NCBI GenBank assembly: GCA_046296195.1
Contig: JBKBLR010000009.1
Coordinates: 39,682-103,681, forward strand
Origin: Amphiplicatus sp046296195
Lineage (GTDB): Bacteria; Pseudomonadota; Alphaproteobacteria; Caulobacterales; Parvularculaceae
DNA length: 64,000 nt
Direction: 5' to 3'
Below are positions 26,868 through 34,851 of the stretch, piece by piece. How positions within the stretch are numbered: position 1 is the first letter of the stretch; each line of letters starts with the position of its first letter. A model generated the notes under the pieces. That model was not told the DNA's origin. It saw only the letters and a list, made by a program, of their open reading frames with translations, and did no database searches. The position numbers and the translations under genes were made by a program.

Positions 26868-27274
26868 CACTCCTGCTTCAGATCGCGCGCGACCTTGGGC
26901 GAGGCGAGAAGCTCGTCGATGCGGCGCGCCTCGGCGAAGCTCTCGTCCGACCGGAATTTCAGCGCCGGGGTGAACTTCATGTCGATCCTCGCCCCCAGAA
27001 GATGGCGCAAATGCGGGGCCGCGTGATCGAGCGCCCTGACGATCTCGGGGTGCTTCTCCTTGTCGATCGAGGCGCCGAGCGGCGAGACGAAGACGGTCGC
27101 CTGCTTGAGGTCGGGCGACATCCGCACTTCGGTCACGGTCAGCGACACCCCCGCGAGCGCCGGGTCGCGCAGATCCTCGCGCTGAAAAATCTCGACGAGC
27201 GCATGGCGAACGAGCTCTCCGGCGCGAAGCTGGCGCTGCGAAGGACCTTTGTCGCGGGAGAACCGGGCGGGCAT
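26867..27274 (-). CDS. rbfA: 30S ribosome-binding factor A
   Basis: Late 30S maturation factor acting on the 16S rRNA 5' region. The 135 aa include RQLRAGELVRHALVEIFQREDLRDPAL, the KH-type core VSLTVTEVRMSPDLKQATVFVSPLG and the end RIDMKFTPALKFRSDESFAEARRID that is diagnostic of RbfA. It lies between the TrpF-like gene (8 nt upstream) and the GNAT gene it touches. Confidence 0.95.
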   Translation of the reverse strand: MPARFSRDKGPSQRQLRAGELVRHALVEIFQREDLRDPALAGVSLTVTEVRMSPDLKQATVFVSPLGASIDKEKHPEIVRALDHAAPHLRHLLGARIDMKFTPALKFRSDESFAEARRIDELLASPKVARDLKQE

Positions 27275-27282
27275 GCCCCATG

Positions 27283-27966
27283 TTACGCGCCGGCGCGCGC
27301 TGCGCGCAACGCCGCCGCGAAGGCGGCGAGCCTTTCAGGGATCAGCGCATCGCCCTTCATCCGGTCGCGCAGCCCCGAACAGAGGTCGAGTCCGAAGGGC
27401 TCGACCGCGGCGATTGCTTCCTGCGCATTCTGCGGATTGAGACCTCCCGCGAGGAAGACGGGCCTTTCCACCAGCCTGACGATGCGCCGGCTGATCGACC
27501 AGTCATGACGGTCGCCGGTGCCGCCAAAGGTCGGCGTTGCGGCGCTTGGCCGGCCTGAGTCGAGCAGGATGGCGTCGACGAAAGGGGCCGCCGCCTTCGC
27601 CTCGCCGATGGCGCGCTCGTCTTCGACATGCACGACCTGCAGAATTTTCAGCGCCGGGAAGCGCGCGCGGAGGAGCGCGTAGGCGCCATCCTCGGGACGG
27701 TCGACGATCTGCACGGCGTTGGCGCCGATTTCCGCGATGTGATCGGCGATGTCCGCGCCGAGCGTGCGCTTCGTCAGCAGCGTCACCCAGAGTTTGTCGC
27801 CATATTGATTGACGCCATAGCGGGCGAGTCGCGCAGCGGTCGCATCGTCGAGGAACCCCGCGCCGTTCGGCATCGGCCCGACAATGCCGACGGCGAAAGC
27901 GCCCGCCGCCGCGGCGATGTCGATCTCGGCTTCCGACTGCATGCAGCAGATCTTGAAGGGGATCAT
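27283..27966 (-). CDS. TrpF-like (phosphoribosylanthranilate isomerase family) barrel protein
   Basis: About 227 aa, a TIM barrel related to TrpF. Motifs: KICCMQSEAEIDIAAAAGAFAVG (the TrpF first strand KICG has become KICC), LLDSGR with the conserved Asp, GGTGDRHDW, VFLAGGLNPQNAQEAI and GLDLCSGLRD. The Ser-Pro-Arg phosphate-site motif of true TrpF is replaced by GPMPNGAG. I recall a KICC...MPSGPG subgroup of TrpF homologues outside trp operons; no trp gene is near. The ATG at 27966 overlaps the preceding stop as ATGA; an ATG three codons earlier is also possible. Calling it tryptophan biosynthesis would be unsafe. Confidence 0.7.
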   Translation of the reverse strand: MIPFKICCMQSEAEIDIAAAAGAFAVGIVGPMPNGAGFLDDATAARLARYGVNQYGDKLWVTLLTKRTLGADIADHIAEIGANAVQIVDRPEDGAYALLRARFPALKILQVVHVEDERAIGEAKAAAPFVDAILLDSGRPSAATPTFGGTGDRHDWSISRRIVRLVERPVFLAGGLNPQNAQEAIAAVEPFGLDLCSGLRDRMKGDALIPERLAAFAAALRAARAGA

Positions 27967-28487
27967 GCGCGCCATGGCCTCGGGTCGCCGTCAAGAAGCC
28001 CCATGATGACGCTGTCGCGGACGCCGAGATGCGTCTCCCACGTCCCCCGCAGCAGCCCTTCGCGCTGGAATCCGAGTTTCTCAAAGGTCCGGATCGAGGC
28101 GATGTTGTCCGGGTCGCAATCGGCGAAAACGCGCCGCGCGCCCTTCGTCTCGAAGACATGGTCGATCGCCGGCCCGAGCGCCCGCGCGGCGAGGTTTCGG
28201 CCGCGGGCGGCGGGAACGATCATGCATGCGATTTCCCAGATGTCGCGGCCGCCCGTGAACAGCGAAACGCGCCCCAGCGCGGGGCCGCGCGCGCTCTCAA
28301 CGACCGCCCAGGACGTGTCCGCGGAGCCTTCGTTCCAGCGCCTCAGCTGCTCGATCGTCTCGGCGACGGAGGCGAAAGCCGGCCGCGCAAGGTAGCGGCA
28401 GCTTTCCTCGTCGCCGAAGATCGCGTGCAGCGCCTCGCCATCGCGTTCGGGATCGAGGGGGCGGAGAAGTCGGAAGGTCGAAACCAC
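27963..28487 (-). CDS. GNAT acetyltransferase, RimJ/RimL-like
   Basis: A 174-aa acetyltransferase_3-type protein: LRPLDPERDGEALHAIFGDEESCRYL at the N-terminus, the acetyl-CoA loop MIVPAARGRNLAARALGPAIDHVFE, then GARRVFADCDPDNIASIRTFEKLGFQREGLLRGTWE, typical of ribosomal-protein or small-molecule N-acetyltransferases. Placed 63 nt after infB and coupled to the TrpF-like gene by an ATGA overlap. The target is unknown; its position in a translation operon makes a ribosomal or factor substrate possible (inference). Confidence 0.83.
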   Translation of the reverse strand: MVSTFRLLRPLDPERDGEALHAIFGDEESCRYLARPAFASVAETIEQLRRWNEGSADTSWAVVESARGPALGRVSLFTGGRDIWEIACMIVPAARGRNLAARALGPAIDHVFETKGARRVFADCDPDNIASIRTFEKLGFQREGLLRGTWETHLGVRDSVIMGLLDGDPRPWRA

Positions 28488-28550
28488 GCCTGCTCCATAC
28501 GGAAACGCCGCCTCGTGCGCGCGGCGATTCCTTGCCGGGGATTCAGGCGG

Positions 28551-31151
28551 TCAGAGCGTCCGCGTGATCGTCTCGACCTGGAAGCACTCGATCACGTCGC
28601 CCTGCTTCAGGTCTTCGTATTTTGCGAAGCTCATGCCGCATTCCTGGCCCGCGGGCACTTCCTGGACGTCGTCCTTGAAGCGCTTCAACTGGGACAGCTC
28701 GCCTTCGTGAATGACGGTGTTGTCGCGGATGAGGCGCACCTTCGCGCCGCGCCGGACGACGCCTTCGGTGACGCGGCAGCCGGCGACCTTGCCGAACTTC
28801 GAGATCGTGAAGACTTCGAGGATCGTCGCATTGCCGAGGAAGGTTTCGCGCAGTTCGGGCTTCAGCATGCCCGACAACACCGCTTTCACGTCGTCGATGA
28901 GATTGTAGATGATCGAATAATAGCGCAGCTCGACCTTGGAGCGCTCGGCTTCGGCGCGCGCGTCGGCGTTGGCGCGCACGTTGAAGCCGATGACCGGCGC
29001 GCCCGAGGCGGCGGCGAGAATGACGTCCGATTCCGAGATGCCGCCGACGCCGGTATGAAGGACGCGGACGCGAACCTCGTTGGTCGACAGCTTTTCGAGG
29101 CTGCCGACGATAGCCTCGATCGAGCCTTGCACGTCCGCCTTGATGACGAGCGGCAGCTCCTTGATCTCGGCGTCCTGCAACTGCGCCATCATCTGTTCGA
29201 GCGAGGTGCCCGAGGATTTCGCCGAGGCCTTTTCGCGCTTCTTGCGGGCTCGGAAATCGGCGACCTCGCGGGCGCGCGCTTCCGACTCGACGACGACGAA
29301 TTTGTCTCCCGGCTCCGGCACGCCGTTGAGGCCGAGGATCTCGACCGGCGTCGACGGGCCGGCCGACGGGATCGTCTCGCCCTTGTCGTCGGCGAGCAGG
29401 CGCACGCGCCCCCATTCGGCGCCGACGACGAGAATGTCGCCGCGCTTCAGCGTGCCGCGTTCGACGAGCAGCGTGGCGACCGGCCCGCGGCCCTTGTCGA
29501 GCCGCGCCTCGACGACGGCGCCTTCCGCGGCGCGGTCGGGGTTCGCCTTGAGGTCGAGAATCTCCGCTTGCAGAAGAATGGCGTCGAGGAGGCCGTCGAG
29601 ATTGATCTTCTTGAGGGCCGAGACTTCGACGTCCTGCACCTCGCCGCCGAGGCTTTCGACCTGAAGTTCGTATTGCAGAAGATCGGTGCGGACCTTCTGC
29701 GCGTTGGCGCTCGGCTTGTCGATCTTGTTGATGGCGACGATGATCGGAACGCCCGCGGCCTTGGCGTGGTTGATCGCCTCGACCGTCTGCGGCATGATCG
29801 AATCGTCGGCGGCGACGACAAGAACGACGATGTCCGTGACCTTCGCGCCGCGCGCGCGCATCTGCGTGAAGGCGGCGTGGCCCGGCGTGTCGAGGAAGGT
29901 GATCTTGCGCCCGTCCTTCACCGCCGTCTGATAGGCGCCGATGTGCTGGGTGATGCCGCCCGCCTCGCCGGCGACGACGTTCGTCTGGCGGAGCGCGTCG
30001 AGGAGCGAGGTCTTGCCGTGATCGACATGGCCCATGATGGTCACGACCGGCGGCCGGGGCTTCAGCGCCTCCGCCGGGTCCGCGGCGCCCGCAAGACCCT
30101 CTTCGACGTCGGCTTCGGCGACGCGCTTCACGCTGTGGCCGAGATCGGTGACGATGAGTTCGGCGGTGTCGGCGTCGAGAACCGAGTTCGCCGTCACCAT
30201 CTGCCCCTGCTTCATCAGCTCACGGATGAGGTCGACCGCGCGCATCGCCATGCGCTGGGCGAGATCCTGAACGGTGATCGTTTCGGGCACGACGACTTCG
30301 CGCACGATCGCCTGCGCGCCCTGTCCCCGCTGCTGGCGGGCGAGCTTTTCGCGCTCGCGCGCGCGCTTCACCGAGGCGAGCGAGCGCTGGCGGTCGTCGT
30401 CGTCGAGCGCGTTGGCGATGGTCAGGCGGCCTGAGCGCCGGCGCGGGGCGTCCTTGCCCTCCGCCTCGCGATCGCCCTTTTCGGCGATCGGCTTGCGTTT
30501 GGTCTTGAGGCGCCCGCCGAGCTTGGCGAGCGGATTGTCGGTTTCGTCCTCGGCAGGCTTCGGCGCGTCGGCGGCGGGTTTGGTCTTGCCGTCGGCCTTG
30601 GCGGCGGCGCGGCGGCGACGCTCTTCTTCTTCGGCCTCGAGCGCGCGGCGCGCACGCTCTTCCGCCTGGCGCCGCTCGGCGATTTCCTTTTCACGCCGCG
30701 CTTCCTCTTCGGCGAGCCGCTGGCGTTCGGCGTTGAGGCGCGAGCGCTCCTCGGCCTCGCGCGCCTCCCGGTCCTTGCGCTCGGCCTCCTCGCGCTTGCG
30801 GCGGATTTCTTCTTCCTGGCGCGCCTTCACGAGCGCGGCGGCGCGCGCCTGCTTTTCCTCTTCGGAAAGCGTTCTGAGGACGTTGGGCTGCGCGGGCTTC
30901 GGCGGCTCGGGCGCCTTCTTTTCCGGTGCACCGGCGACGGCTTTCGTCTCGACCGGCGCGGGCGCGGCGTCTTCCTCGTCCTTTTTCGGACCGAGGACGC
31001 GGCGCTTCTTGGTCTCGACGACGACGGTCTTTGAGCGGCCATGGCTGAAGCTCTGCTTCACCGCGCCGGTCTCGGTGCGTCGCAAGGAAAGCGGCCGGCG
31101 CGCGCCAGCCTTGCTGTCAGCGTCAGTTTTCGTTTCGACGTCGTCGCTCAT
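28551..31151 (-). CDS. infB: Translation initiation factor IF-2
   Basis: GTPase that brings initiator tRNA to the 30S subunit. The 866 aa begin with a long charged, coiled-coil-like N-terminal region (about 100-220, many EEERRRREAEE-type repeats). The IF2_N helix block follows (ITVQDLAQRMAMRAVDLIRELMKQG), then the G domain from about 365 (GHVDHGKTSLLDAL; DTPGHAAF; NKIDKP), and domains II-IV ending YEDLKQGDVIECFQVE. The N-terminal length is normal for alphaproteobacteria. GGAGATTGA precedes the ATG. Confidence 0.98.
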   Translation of the reverse strand: MSDDVETKTDADSKAGARRPLSLRRTETGAVKQSFSHGRSKTVVVETKKRRVLGPKKDEEDAAPAPVETKAVAGAPEKKAPEPPKPAQPNVLRTLSEEEKQARAAALVKARQEEEIRRKREEAERKDREAREAEERSRLNAERQRLAEEEARREKEIAERRQAEERARRALEAEEEERRRRAAAKADGKTKPAADAPKPAEDETDNPLAKLGGRLKTKRKPIAEKGDREAEGKDAPRRRSGRLTIANALDDDDRQRSLASVKRAREREKLARQQRGQGAQAIVREVVVPETITVQDLAQRMAMRAVDLIRELMKQGQMVTANSVLDADTAELIVTDLGHSVKRVAEADVEEGLAGAADPAEALKPRPPVVTIMGHVDHGKTSLLDALRQTNVVAGEAGGITQHIGAYQTAVKDGRKITFLDTPGHAAFTQMRARGAKVTDIVVLVVAADDSIMPQTVEAINHAKAAGVPIIVAINKIDKPSANAQKVRTDLLQYELQVESLGGEVQDVEVSALKKINLDGLLDAILLQAEILDLKANPDRAAEGAVVEARLDKGRGPVATLLVERGTLKRGDILVVGAEWGRVRLLADDKGETIPSAGPSTPVEILGLNGVPEPGDKFVVVESEARAREVADFRARKKREKASAKSSGTSLEQMMAQLQDAEIKELPLVIKADVQGSIEAIVGSLEKLSTNEVRVRVLHTGVGGISESDVILAAASGAPVIGFNVRANADARAEAERSKVELRYYSIIYNLIDDVKAVLSGMLKPELRETFLGNATILEVFTISKFGKVAGCRVTEGVVRRGAKVRLIRDNTVIHEGELSQLKRFKDDVQEVPAGQECGMSFAKYEDLKQGDVIECFQVETITRTL

Positions 31152-31287
31152 TCAATCTCCGTTCCCGACGCTGCTGCGCGCCGGACCTTCAGAAACGTCA
31201 AGGTCCCCGAAAGCGGCCTTGGACATAACGCCCAAAGGCCGCCGGGTCCATCGTGAGGCGGGCGATTTTTCGCCGTCGCAACAGCGG

Positions 31288-31896
31288 TCATGACGCCGCC
31301 TCCGCCGGTTCGAGGAGGCCGGGCCGGAACCCTTGAAGCCGGGCCGCTTCGGTGAGGAAGCGCGCCGCTGCGGCGCCTGTCAGGATCGCGGCGTGCACGA
31401 CGCCCTCTTTGCCGAGCGCGGCGGACAATTCCGCCGAGGAAAATCCCGTGACGCGCGGCAGAGCGCGCCCGGCGCGTTTCAGTTTCGCCTGTCCGTCGGC
31501 GCCGGCGTCGGCGGCCGCGATCAGCACCGCCGCTCTTCTTTTGTCGAGCGCCGCCTTCACCTGATCGAAGCCCGCGACCGCCTCGCCGGTCCGGCGCGAA
31601 AGGCCGAGCGCATCGAGCGCGCGGCGCGCCAGGCCCTGTTCGATGATCGCCGCGAGGTCGGCGGGCGCGACGACGGCGCGCTTGAAGGCGCGTGAGAAGA
31701 GGTTTCGGGCGATGGCGCGCTCGATCGCGTCGGGGTCGGCGCTGATCCAGGCGCCGCGGCCGCCGAGTTTGCCGCCAAGGTCAGGCGTCACGACGCCGTC
31801 GGGCGACAGGGCGAGCCTGATCAGACCGGCGGGCGGATGGGCGCCGCCGCCGGCGATGCAGGTCCTGAGGTTTCCCTCAAGGCGGTCATCGCGCAC
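31288..31896 (-). CDS. YlxR/DUF448 RNA-binding protein with L7Ae-like C-terminal half
   Basis: A 202-aa protein usual between nusA and infB in alphaproteobacteria. The YlxR part spans about 1-85: RTCIAGGGAHPPAGLIRLALSPDGVVTPDLGGKLGGRGAW, close to the R.C..c......LiR......g......D..gk.pGRGaY pattern. The C-terminal half (GEAVAGFDQVKAALDKRRAAVLIAAADAG) resembles ribosomal L7Ae-type RNA-binding domains. The start is a GTG at 31896 that overlaps the end of nusA by 11 nt; an ATG at 31889 is in another frame. Confidence 0.88.
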   Translation of the reverse strand: MRDDRLEGNLRTCIAGGGAHPPAGLIRLALSPDGVVTPDLGGKLGGRGAWISADPDAIERAIARNLFSRAFKRAVVAPADLAAIIEQGLARRALDALGLSRRTGEAVAGFDQVKAALDKRRAAVLIAAADAGADGQAKLKRAGRALPRVTGFSSAELSAALGKEGVVHAAILTGAAAARFLTEAARLQGFRPGLLEPAEAAS

Positions 31897-33538
31897 GTTC
31901 GCCAGCGACGGCCTCCTTCGCGAGCGCCTCGGCCGCGAGCGCCGCCGCGGCGCGCTCTTCGGCTTCGGCCTTCGCCTTGGCGATCTCTTCTTCCGTCACC
32001 CAGCCCGCCGCGATGCGCGCGCGCATGATGAGGCTTTCGGCGTCCTCGGGGCTGATCTTGTAGGCCTCGAGGATGCCGTCATAGTGCTTCTTCTCGCCGT
32101 CAACGCGCTCGGTCCAGCCCGTAAGGTCGTCGGTCGCGCAGCCGGCGAGGTCCTCCATCGATTTGACGCCGTTCTCGCCGAGCGTGACGATCATTTTCAG
32201 ATCGAGGCCTTCAAGGTCGAGCAGCGCGTCCTCGACGCCGAGCTCCTTGCGGCGCGCGTCGAGCTTCTTGCGCTCGGCCTCCAGCCAGTCATTGGCGCGC
32301 GCCTGCAGTTCCGCCGCCGTCTCCTCGTCGAGGCCGTCGATGTCGGTGAGGTCGTCGAGCGGAACCATGGCGAGCTCCTCGATCGTGGCGAAGCCTTCCG
32401 AGACGAGGAGACCCGCCATCATGTCGTCGACGTCGAGCGCCTGCATGAAGAGCTCCGAGCGCTGGCGGAACTCTTCCTGGCGTTTGGCGCTTTCCTCCGC
32501 CTCGGTCATGATGTCGATCTCGAGCCCCGTGAGCTGTGAGGCGAGGCGCACGTTCTGGCCGCGCCGGCCGATGGCGAGCGAGAGCTGCTCTTCCGGCACC
32601 ACGACCTCGATGCGGTCGAGGTCTTCGTCGAGGATGACCTTGGTGACTTCGGCGGGCGCGAGCGCATTGACGACGAAGGTCGCGGGATCGGGCGACCATG
32701 GCACGATGTCGATCTTCTCCCCGCCGAGTTCGTTGACGACCGCCTGCACGCGGCTGCCGCGCATGCCGACGCAGGCGCCGACGGGGTCGATCGAGGAATC
32801 GTTCGACATCACGCCGATCTTGGCGCGGCTGCCCGGATCGCGCGCGACGGCCTTGATCTCGATGACGCCGTCATAGACCTCCGGCACTTCCTGCTCGAAC
32901 AGTTTGGCCATGAATTTCGGGTGCGAGCGGGACAGGAAGATCTGCGGGCCCCGCGTCTCGCGGCGCACGTCCATGATGTAGGAGCGCAGCCGGTCCCCGG
33001 CGCGGTAGTTCTCGCGCGGCAATTGCTGGTCGCGGCGCAAGACCGCCTCGGCCCGGCCGAGATCGACGATGACATGCCCGTATTCGACGCGCTTGATGAT
33101 GCCGTTGATGATCTCGCCGACGCGGTCCTTGTAGTCGGCGTATTGGCGGTCGCGTTCGGCGTCGCGCACCTTCTGGGTGATGACCTGCTTGGCCGACATC
33201 GCGGCGACCCGCCCGAAGTCGATCGGCGGCAGGGGCTCCGAAATGAAGGCGCCGATCTCGGCTTCCGGGTTCTTCGCCTGCGCCTCCTTCAGCGAGATCT
33301 GAGTCGCGTCGTTCTCGACCGTCTCGACGACTTCGAGCAGCCGCCACAGCCGCGTTTCGCCGGTCTGCGGGTTGATCTCGGCCTTGACGAGCGTCTCGTG
33401 ACCGTAGCGCGAGCGCGCGGCGCGGCCGAGCGCGTCCTCCATCGCCTCGATGACGAGCGCCTTGTCGATCGACTTTTCGCGCGCGACGGCGTCGGCGATC
33501 TGGATGAGTTCGAGCTTGTTCGCGCTGACGGCGTTCAT
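31886..33538 (-). CDS. nusA: Transcription termination/antitermination factor NusA
   Basis: RNA polymerase-associated elongation factor that modulates pausing, termination and antitermination. The 550 aa hold the N-terminal domain (LELIQIADAVAREKSIDKALVIEAMEDAL), an S1 domain (near 135-200), KH domains (GACVGMRGSRVQAVVNELGGEKIDIVPW; LAIGRRGQNVRLASQLTG) and C-terminal acidic helix-hairpin-helix repeats near 370-520. It directly follows rimP (0 nt gap). If the terminator before rimP is regulated, NusA could control its own operon. Confidence 0.97.
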   Translation of the reverse strand: MNAVSANKLELIQIADAVAREKSIDKALVIEAMEDALGRAARSRYGHETLVKAEINPQTGETRLWRLLEVVETVENDATQISLKEAQAKNPEAEIGAFISEPLPPIDFGRVAAMSAKQVITQKVRDAERDRQYADYKDRVGEIINGIIKRVEYGHVIVDLGRAEAVLRRDQQLPRENYRAGDRLRSYIMDVRRETRGPQIFLSRSHPKFMAKLFEQEVPEVYDGVIEIKAVARDPGSRAKIGVMSNDSSIDPVGACVGMRGSRVQAVVNELGGEKIDIVPWSPDPATFVVNALAPAEVTKVILDEDLDRIEVVVPEEQLSLAIGRRGQNVRLASQLTGLEIDIMTEAEESAKRQEEFRQRSELFMQALDVDDMMAGLLVSEGFATIEELAMVPLDDLTDIDGLDEETAAELQARANDWLEAERKKLDARRKELGVEDALLDLEGLDLKMIVTLGENGVKSMEDLAGCATDDLTGWTERVDGEKKHYDGILEAYKISPEDAESLIMRARIAAGWVTEEEIAKAKAEAEERAAAALAAEALAKEAVAGERAR

Positions 33539-34084
33539 TTAGGCGTCTCCTGCGGTGAGATCGGACGGTTGCTGGTGGGTCTTCTGCGCGGCTTTGGCGG
33601 CGCGCAGGCTGTCGCGGATGAGATCGTCGGTGAGGACGAGTTTGCCCGAAACGATCCAGGCGAAGGGAATGAGCGCCGTCTCGGTCTCGCCCTCGATGTC
33701 GATGCAGACATTGTCGCCGTCGACGCCGGCGAGCGCGCCCTTGAACTTCTTGCGGCCCTCGATCATGCGGTCGAGCTCGAGCCGCGCCTCGTAGCCCTGC
33801 CAGTCGATGTAATCCTTAAGGCGCGTCAAGGGCCGGTCGATGCCGGGCGAGGAGACTTCAAGCCGGTAGGGCCCGGCGATCGGGTCCTTTTCGTCGAGCA
33901 GGGGCGAGAGCGCCCGCGAGAGCGTCGCGCAGTCTTCCGCCGACATCGTGTGGTCGGGACGCTCGGCCATGACCTGCAGCGTCTTGCGCTCGGCCCCGGT
34001 CACCTTGACACGGACGAGCTCGAACCCGCCTGCCGTCACGACAGGCGCGATCAGGCGCGCGATGCGGTCCTCAAGAGGCGACAA
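33539..34084 (-). CDS. rimP: Ribosome maturation factor RimP
   Basis: 30S subunit maturation factor. The core LEDRIARLIAPVVTAGGFELVRVKVTGAERKTLQVMAERPD, SPLLDEKDPIAGPYRLEVSSPGIDRPLTRLKDY and the C-terminal SH3-like part with IPFAWIVSGKLVLTDDLIR are standard. The open frame extends far upstream with no family similarity and across a terminator; I place the start at a TTG (34084) that gives LSPLEDRIARL as the N-terminus, 181 aa. The Shine-Dalgarno there is poor (GGGACC), so the start is tentative. First gene of the superoperon. Confidence 0.9.
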   Translation of the reverse strand: MSPLEDRIARLIAPVVTAGGFELVRVKVTGAERKTLQVMAERPDHTMSAEDCATLSRALSPLLDEKDPIAGPYRLEVSSPGIDRPLTRLKDYIDWQGYEARLELDRMIEGRKKFKGALAGVDGDNVCIDIEGETETALIPFAWIVSGKLVLTDDLIRDSLRAAKAAQKTHQQPSDLTAGDA

Positions 34085-34101
34085 GGCCGGTCCCGGTAAC
34101 G

Positions 34102-34130
34102 AAAAAGCGGGCCCTTGAGGGGCCCGCTTT
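34102..34130 (-). terminator. Intrinsic terminator between promoter and rimP (possible attenuator)
   Basis: AAAGCGGGCCC and GGGCCCGCTTT form an 11-bp stem with a 5-nt loop (34130-34104). On the minus strand it ends in TTTTTCG, and on the plus strand in only TTTCG. It lies about 20 nt after the expected transcription start and about 18 nt before the rimP TTG, so transcription of the whole superoperon must pass it. Nothing on the plus strand ends here. Confidence 0.75.
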
Positions 34131-34156
34131 CGACTAAGCGATAGCGTTTGAAACGG

Positions 34157-34185
34157 CCTATAGGGCGCCGGGGCGGAATTGTCAC
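34157..34185 (-). promoter_or_regulatory. Probable promoter of the rimP-nusA-infB superoperon
   Basis: On the minus strand GTGACA (34185-34180) and TATAGG (34162-34157) have a 17-nt spacer. The predicted start near 34150 lies just before the terminator-like hairpin. Confidence 0.55.
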
Positions 34186-34235
34186 GCCCCCCGGCGAAAA
34201 ATCGTGCGATCAGGCTCCTGCGACGACGGGCCCCT

Positions 34236-34264
34236 TTGGACTTTTCGCGCCGCACCCTTAAAGT
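34236..34264 (+). promoter_or_regulatory. Probable promoter of the DUF2937 gene
   Basis: TTGGAC (34236-34241) and TAAAGT (34259-34264) are 17 nt apart. A start near 34271 fits the gene at 34347 and gives a leader of about 75 nt that contains a very stable hairpin. Confidence 0.5.
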
Positions 34265-34284
34265 GCTCTTATGGGGTGTTGAGG

Positions 34285-34327
34285 GGCCCCGCCGGACCCG
34301 GCTGCGACCGGGTCCCGGGCGGGGGCG
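34285..34327 (+). promoter_or_regulatory. Very stable GC hairpin in the DUF2937 leader
   Basis: GGACCCGG (34294-34301) and CCGGGTCC (34308-34315) pair perfectly around CTGCGA. The outer arms GCCCCGCC and GGGCGGGGGC can extend the stem with small bulges. It ends about 20 nt before the ATG and has no U-tract, so control of translation or RNA stability is more likely than termination. Confidence 0.5.
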
Positions 34328-34346
34328 ACAAGGTTAAGGGGTTGCC

Positions 34347-34847
34347 ATGTTGGGTCGTCTTCTCGCGCTGGTCGCCGGCGCTGCGCTCGCGGTCGGGGCT
34401 TCGCAGGCTCCCGCCTTCACCGATCAATATGTCCAGAATCTCACCGGCCGGGTGGCGGAGCTGAAGCCGCTTGTCGAGGAATTCGACACCAAGGTCGGCG
34501 ACTATGGCTACACCCGCGCCTCGGCGATGGCGGAGTGCCAGGTCGCTGTCGGCCTCCTCGATGCGCTGTGCTCGACCTATGAATCGGCGGTCGCGCGCTA
34601 TGAATTCCTTTCCGGGCACCTCGCCGAACTCAACGCCGCCAATGTCTGGATGAAGCCGCTCGTGCTCGCGCGCACCTATCAGCGCGACATCGCCGAAAGC
34701 GTCTATTCCGTCTATGAGCCCGCCGTGCCGGCGACGCCGGTCGGCCTTGCCTATGCGGGCGGGGGCTTCTTCGGCGGATGGCTCGTGCTGACGCTGATCT
34801 TCGGGATTCTCGGCGGCCTCGTCGGCGGCGGACGGCGCTACGCCTAG
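34347..34847 (+). CDS. DUF2937 family protein
   Basis: A 166-aa protein starting MLGRLLALVAGAALAVGASQAPAFTDQY, with an N-terminal membrane or signal segment, a helical middle (RVAELKPLVEEFDTKVGDYGYTRASAM), the EPAVPATPVGLAYAGGGFFGGWLVLTLIFGILGGL C-terminal membrane segment and a basic tail. This order matches DUF2937, a proteobacterial family of unknown function. It probably has both ends in or near the inner membrane with a periplasmic helical domain (inference). Stands alone, divergent from rimP. Confidence 0.82.
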   Translation: MLGRLLALVAGAALAVGASQAPAFTDQYVQNLTGRVAELKPLVEEFDTKVGDYGYTRASAMAECQVAVGLLDALCSTYESAVARYEFLSGHLAELNAANVWMKPLVLARTYQRDIAESVYSVYEPAVPATPVGLAYAGGGFFGGWLVLTLIFGILGGLVGGGRRYA

Positions 34848-34851
34848 AACG

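Noticed and set aside
27283..27966. Assignment as the tryptophan-pathway trpF
   Set aside because: Key motifs differ from true TrpF and no trp gene is near; left as TrpF-like.
28029..30434. An 801-codon plus-strand frame opposite infB
   Set aside because: Shadow of infB.
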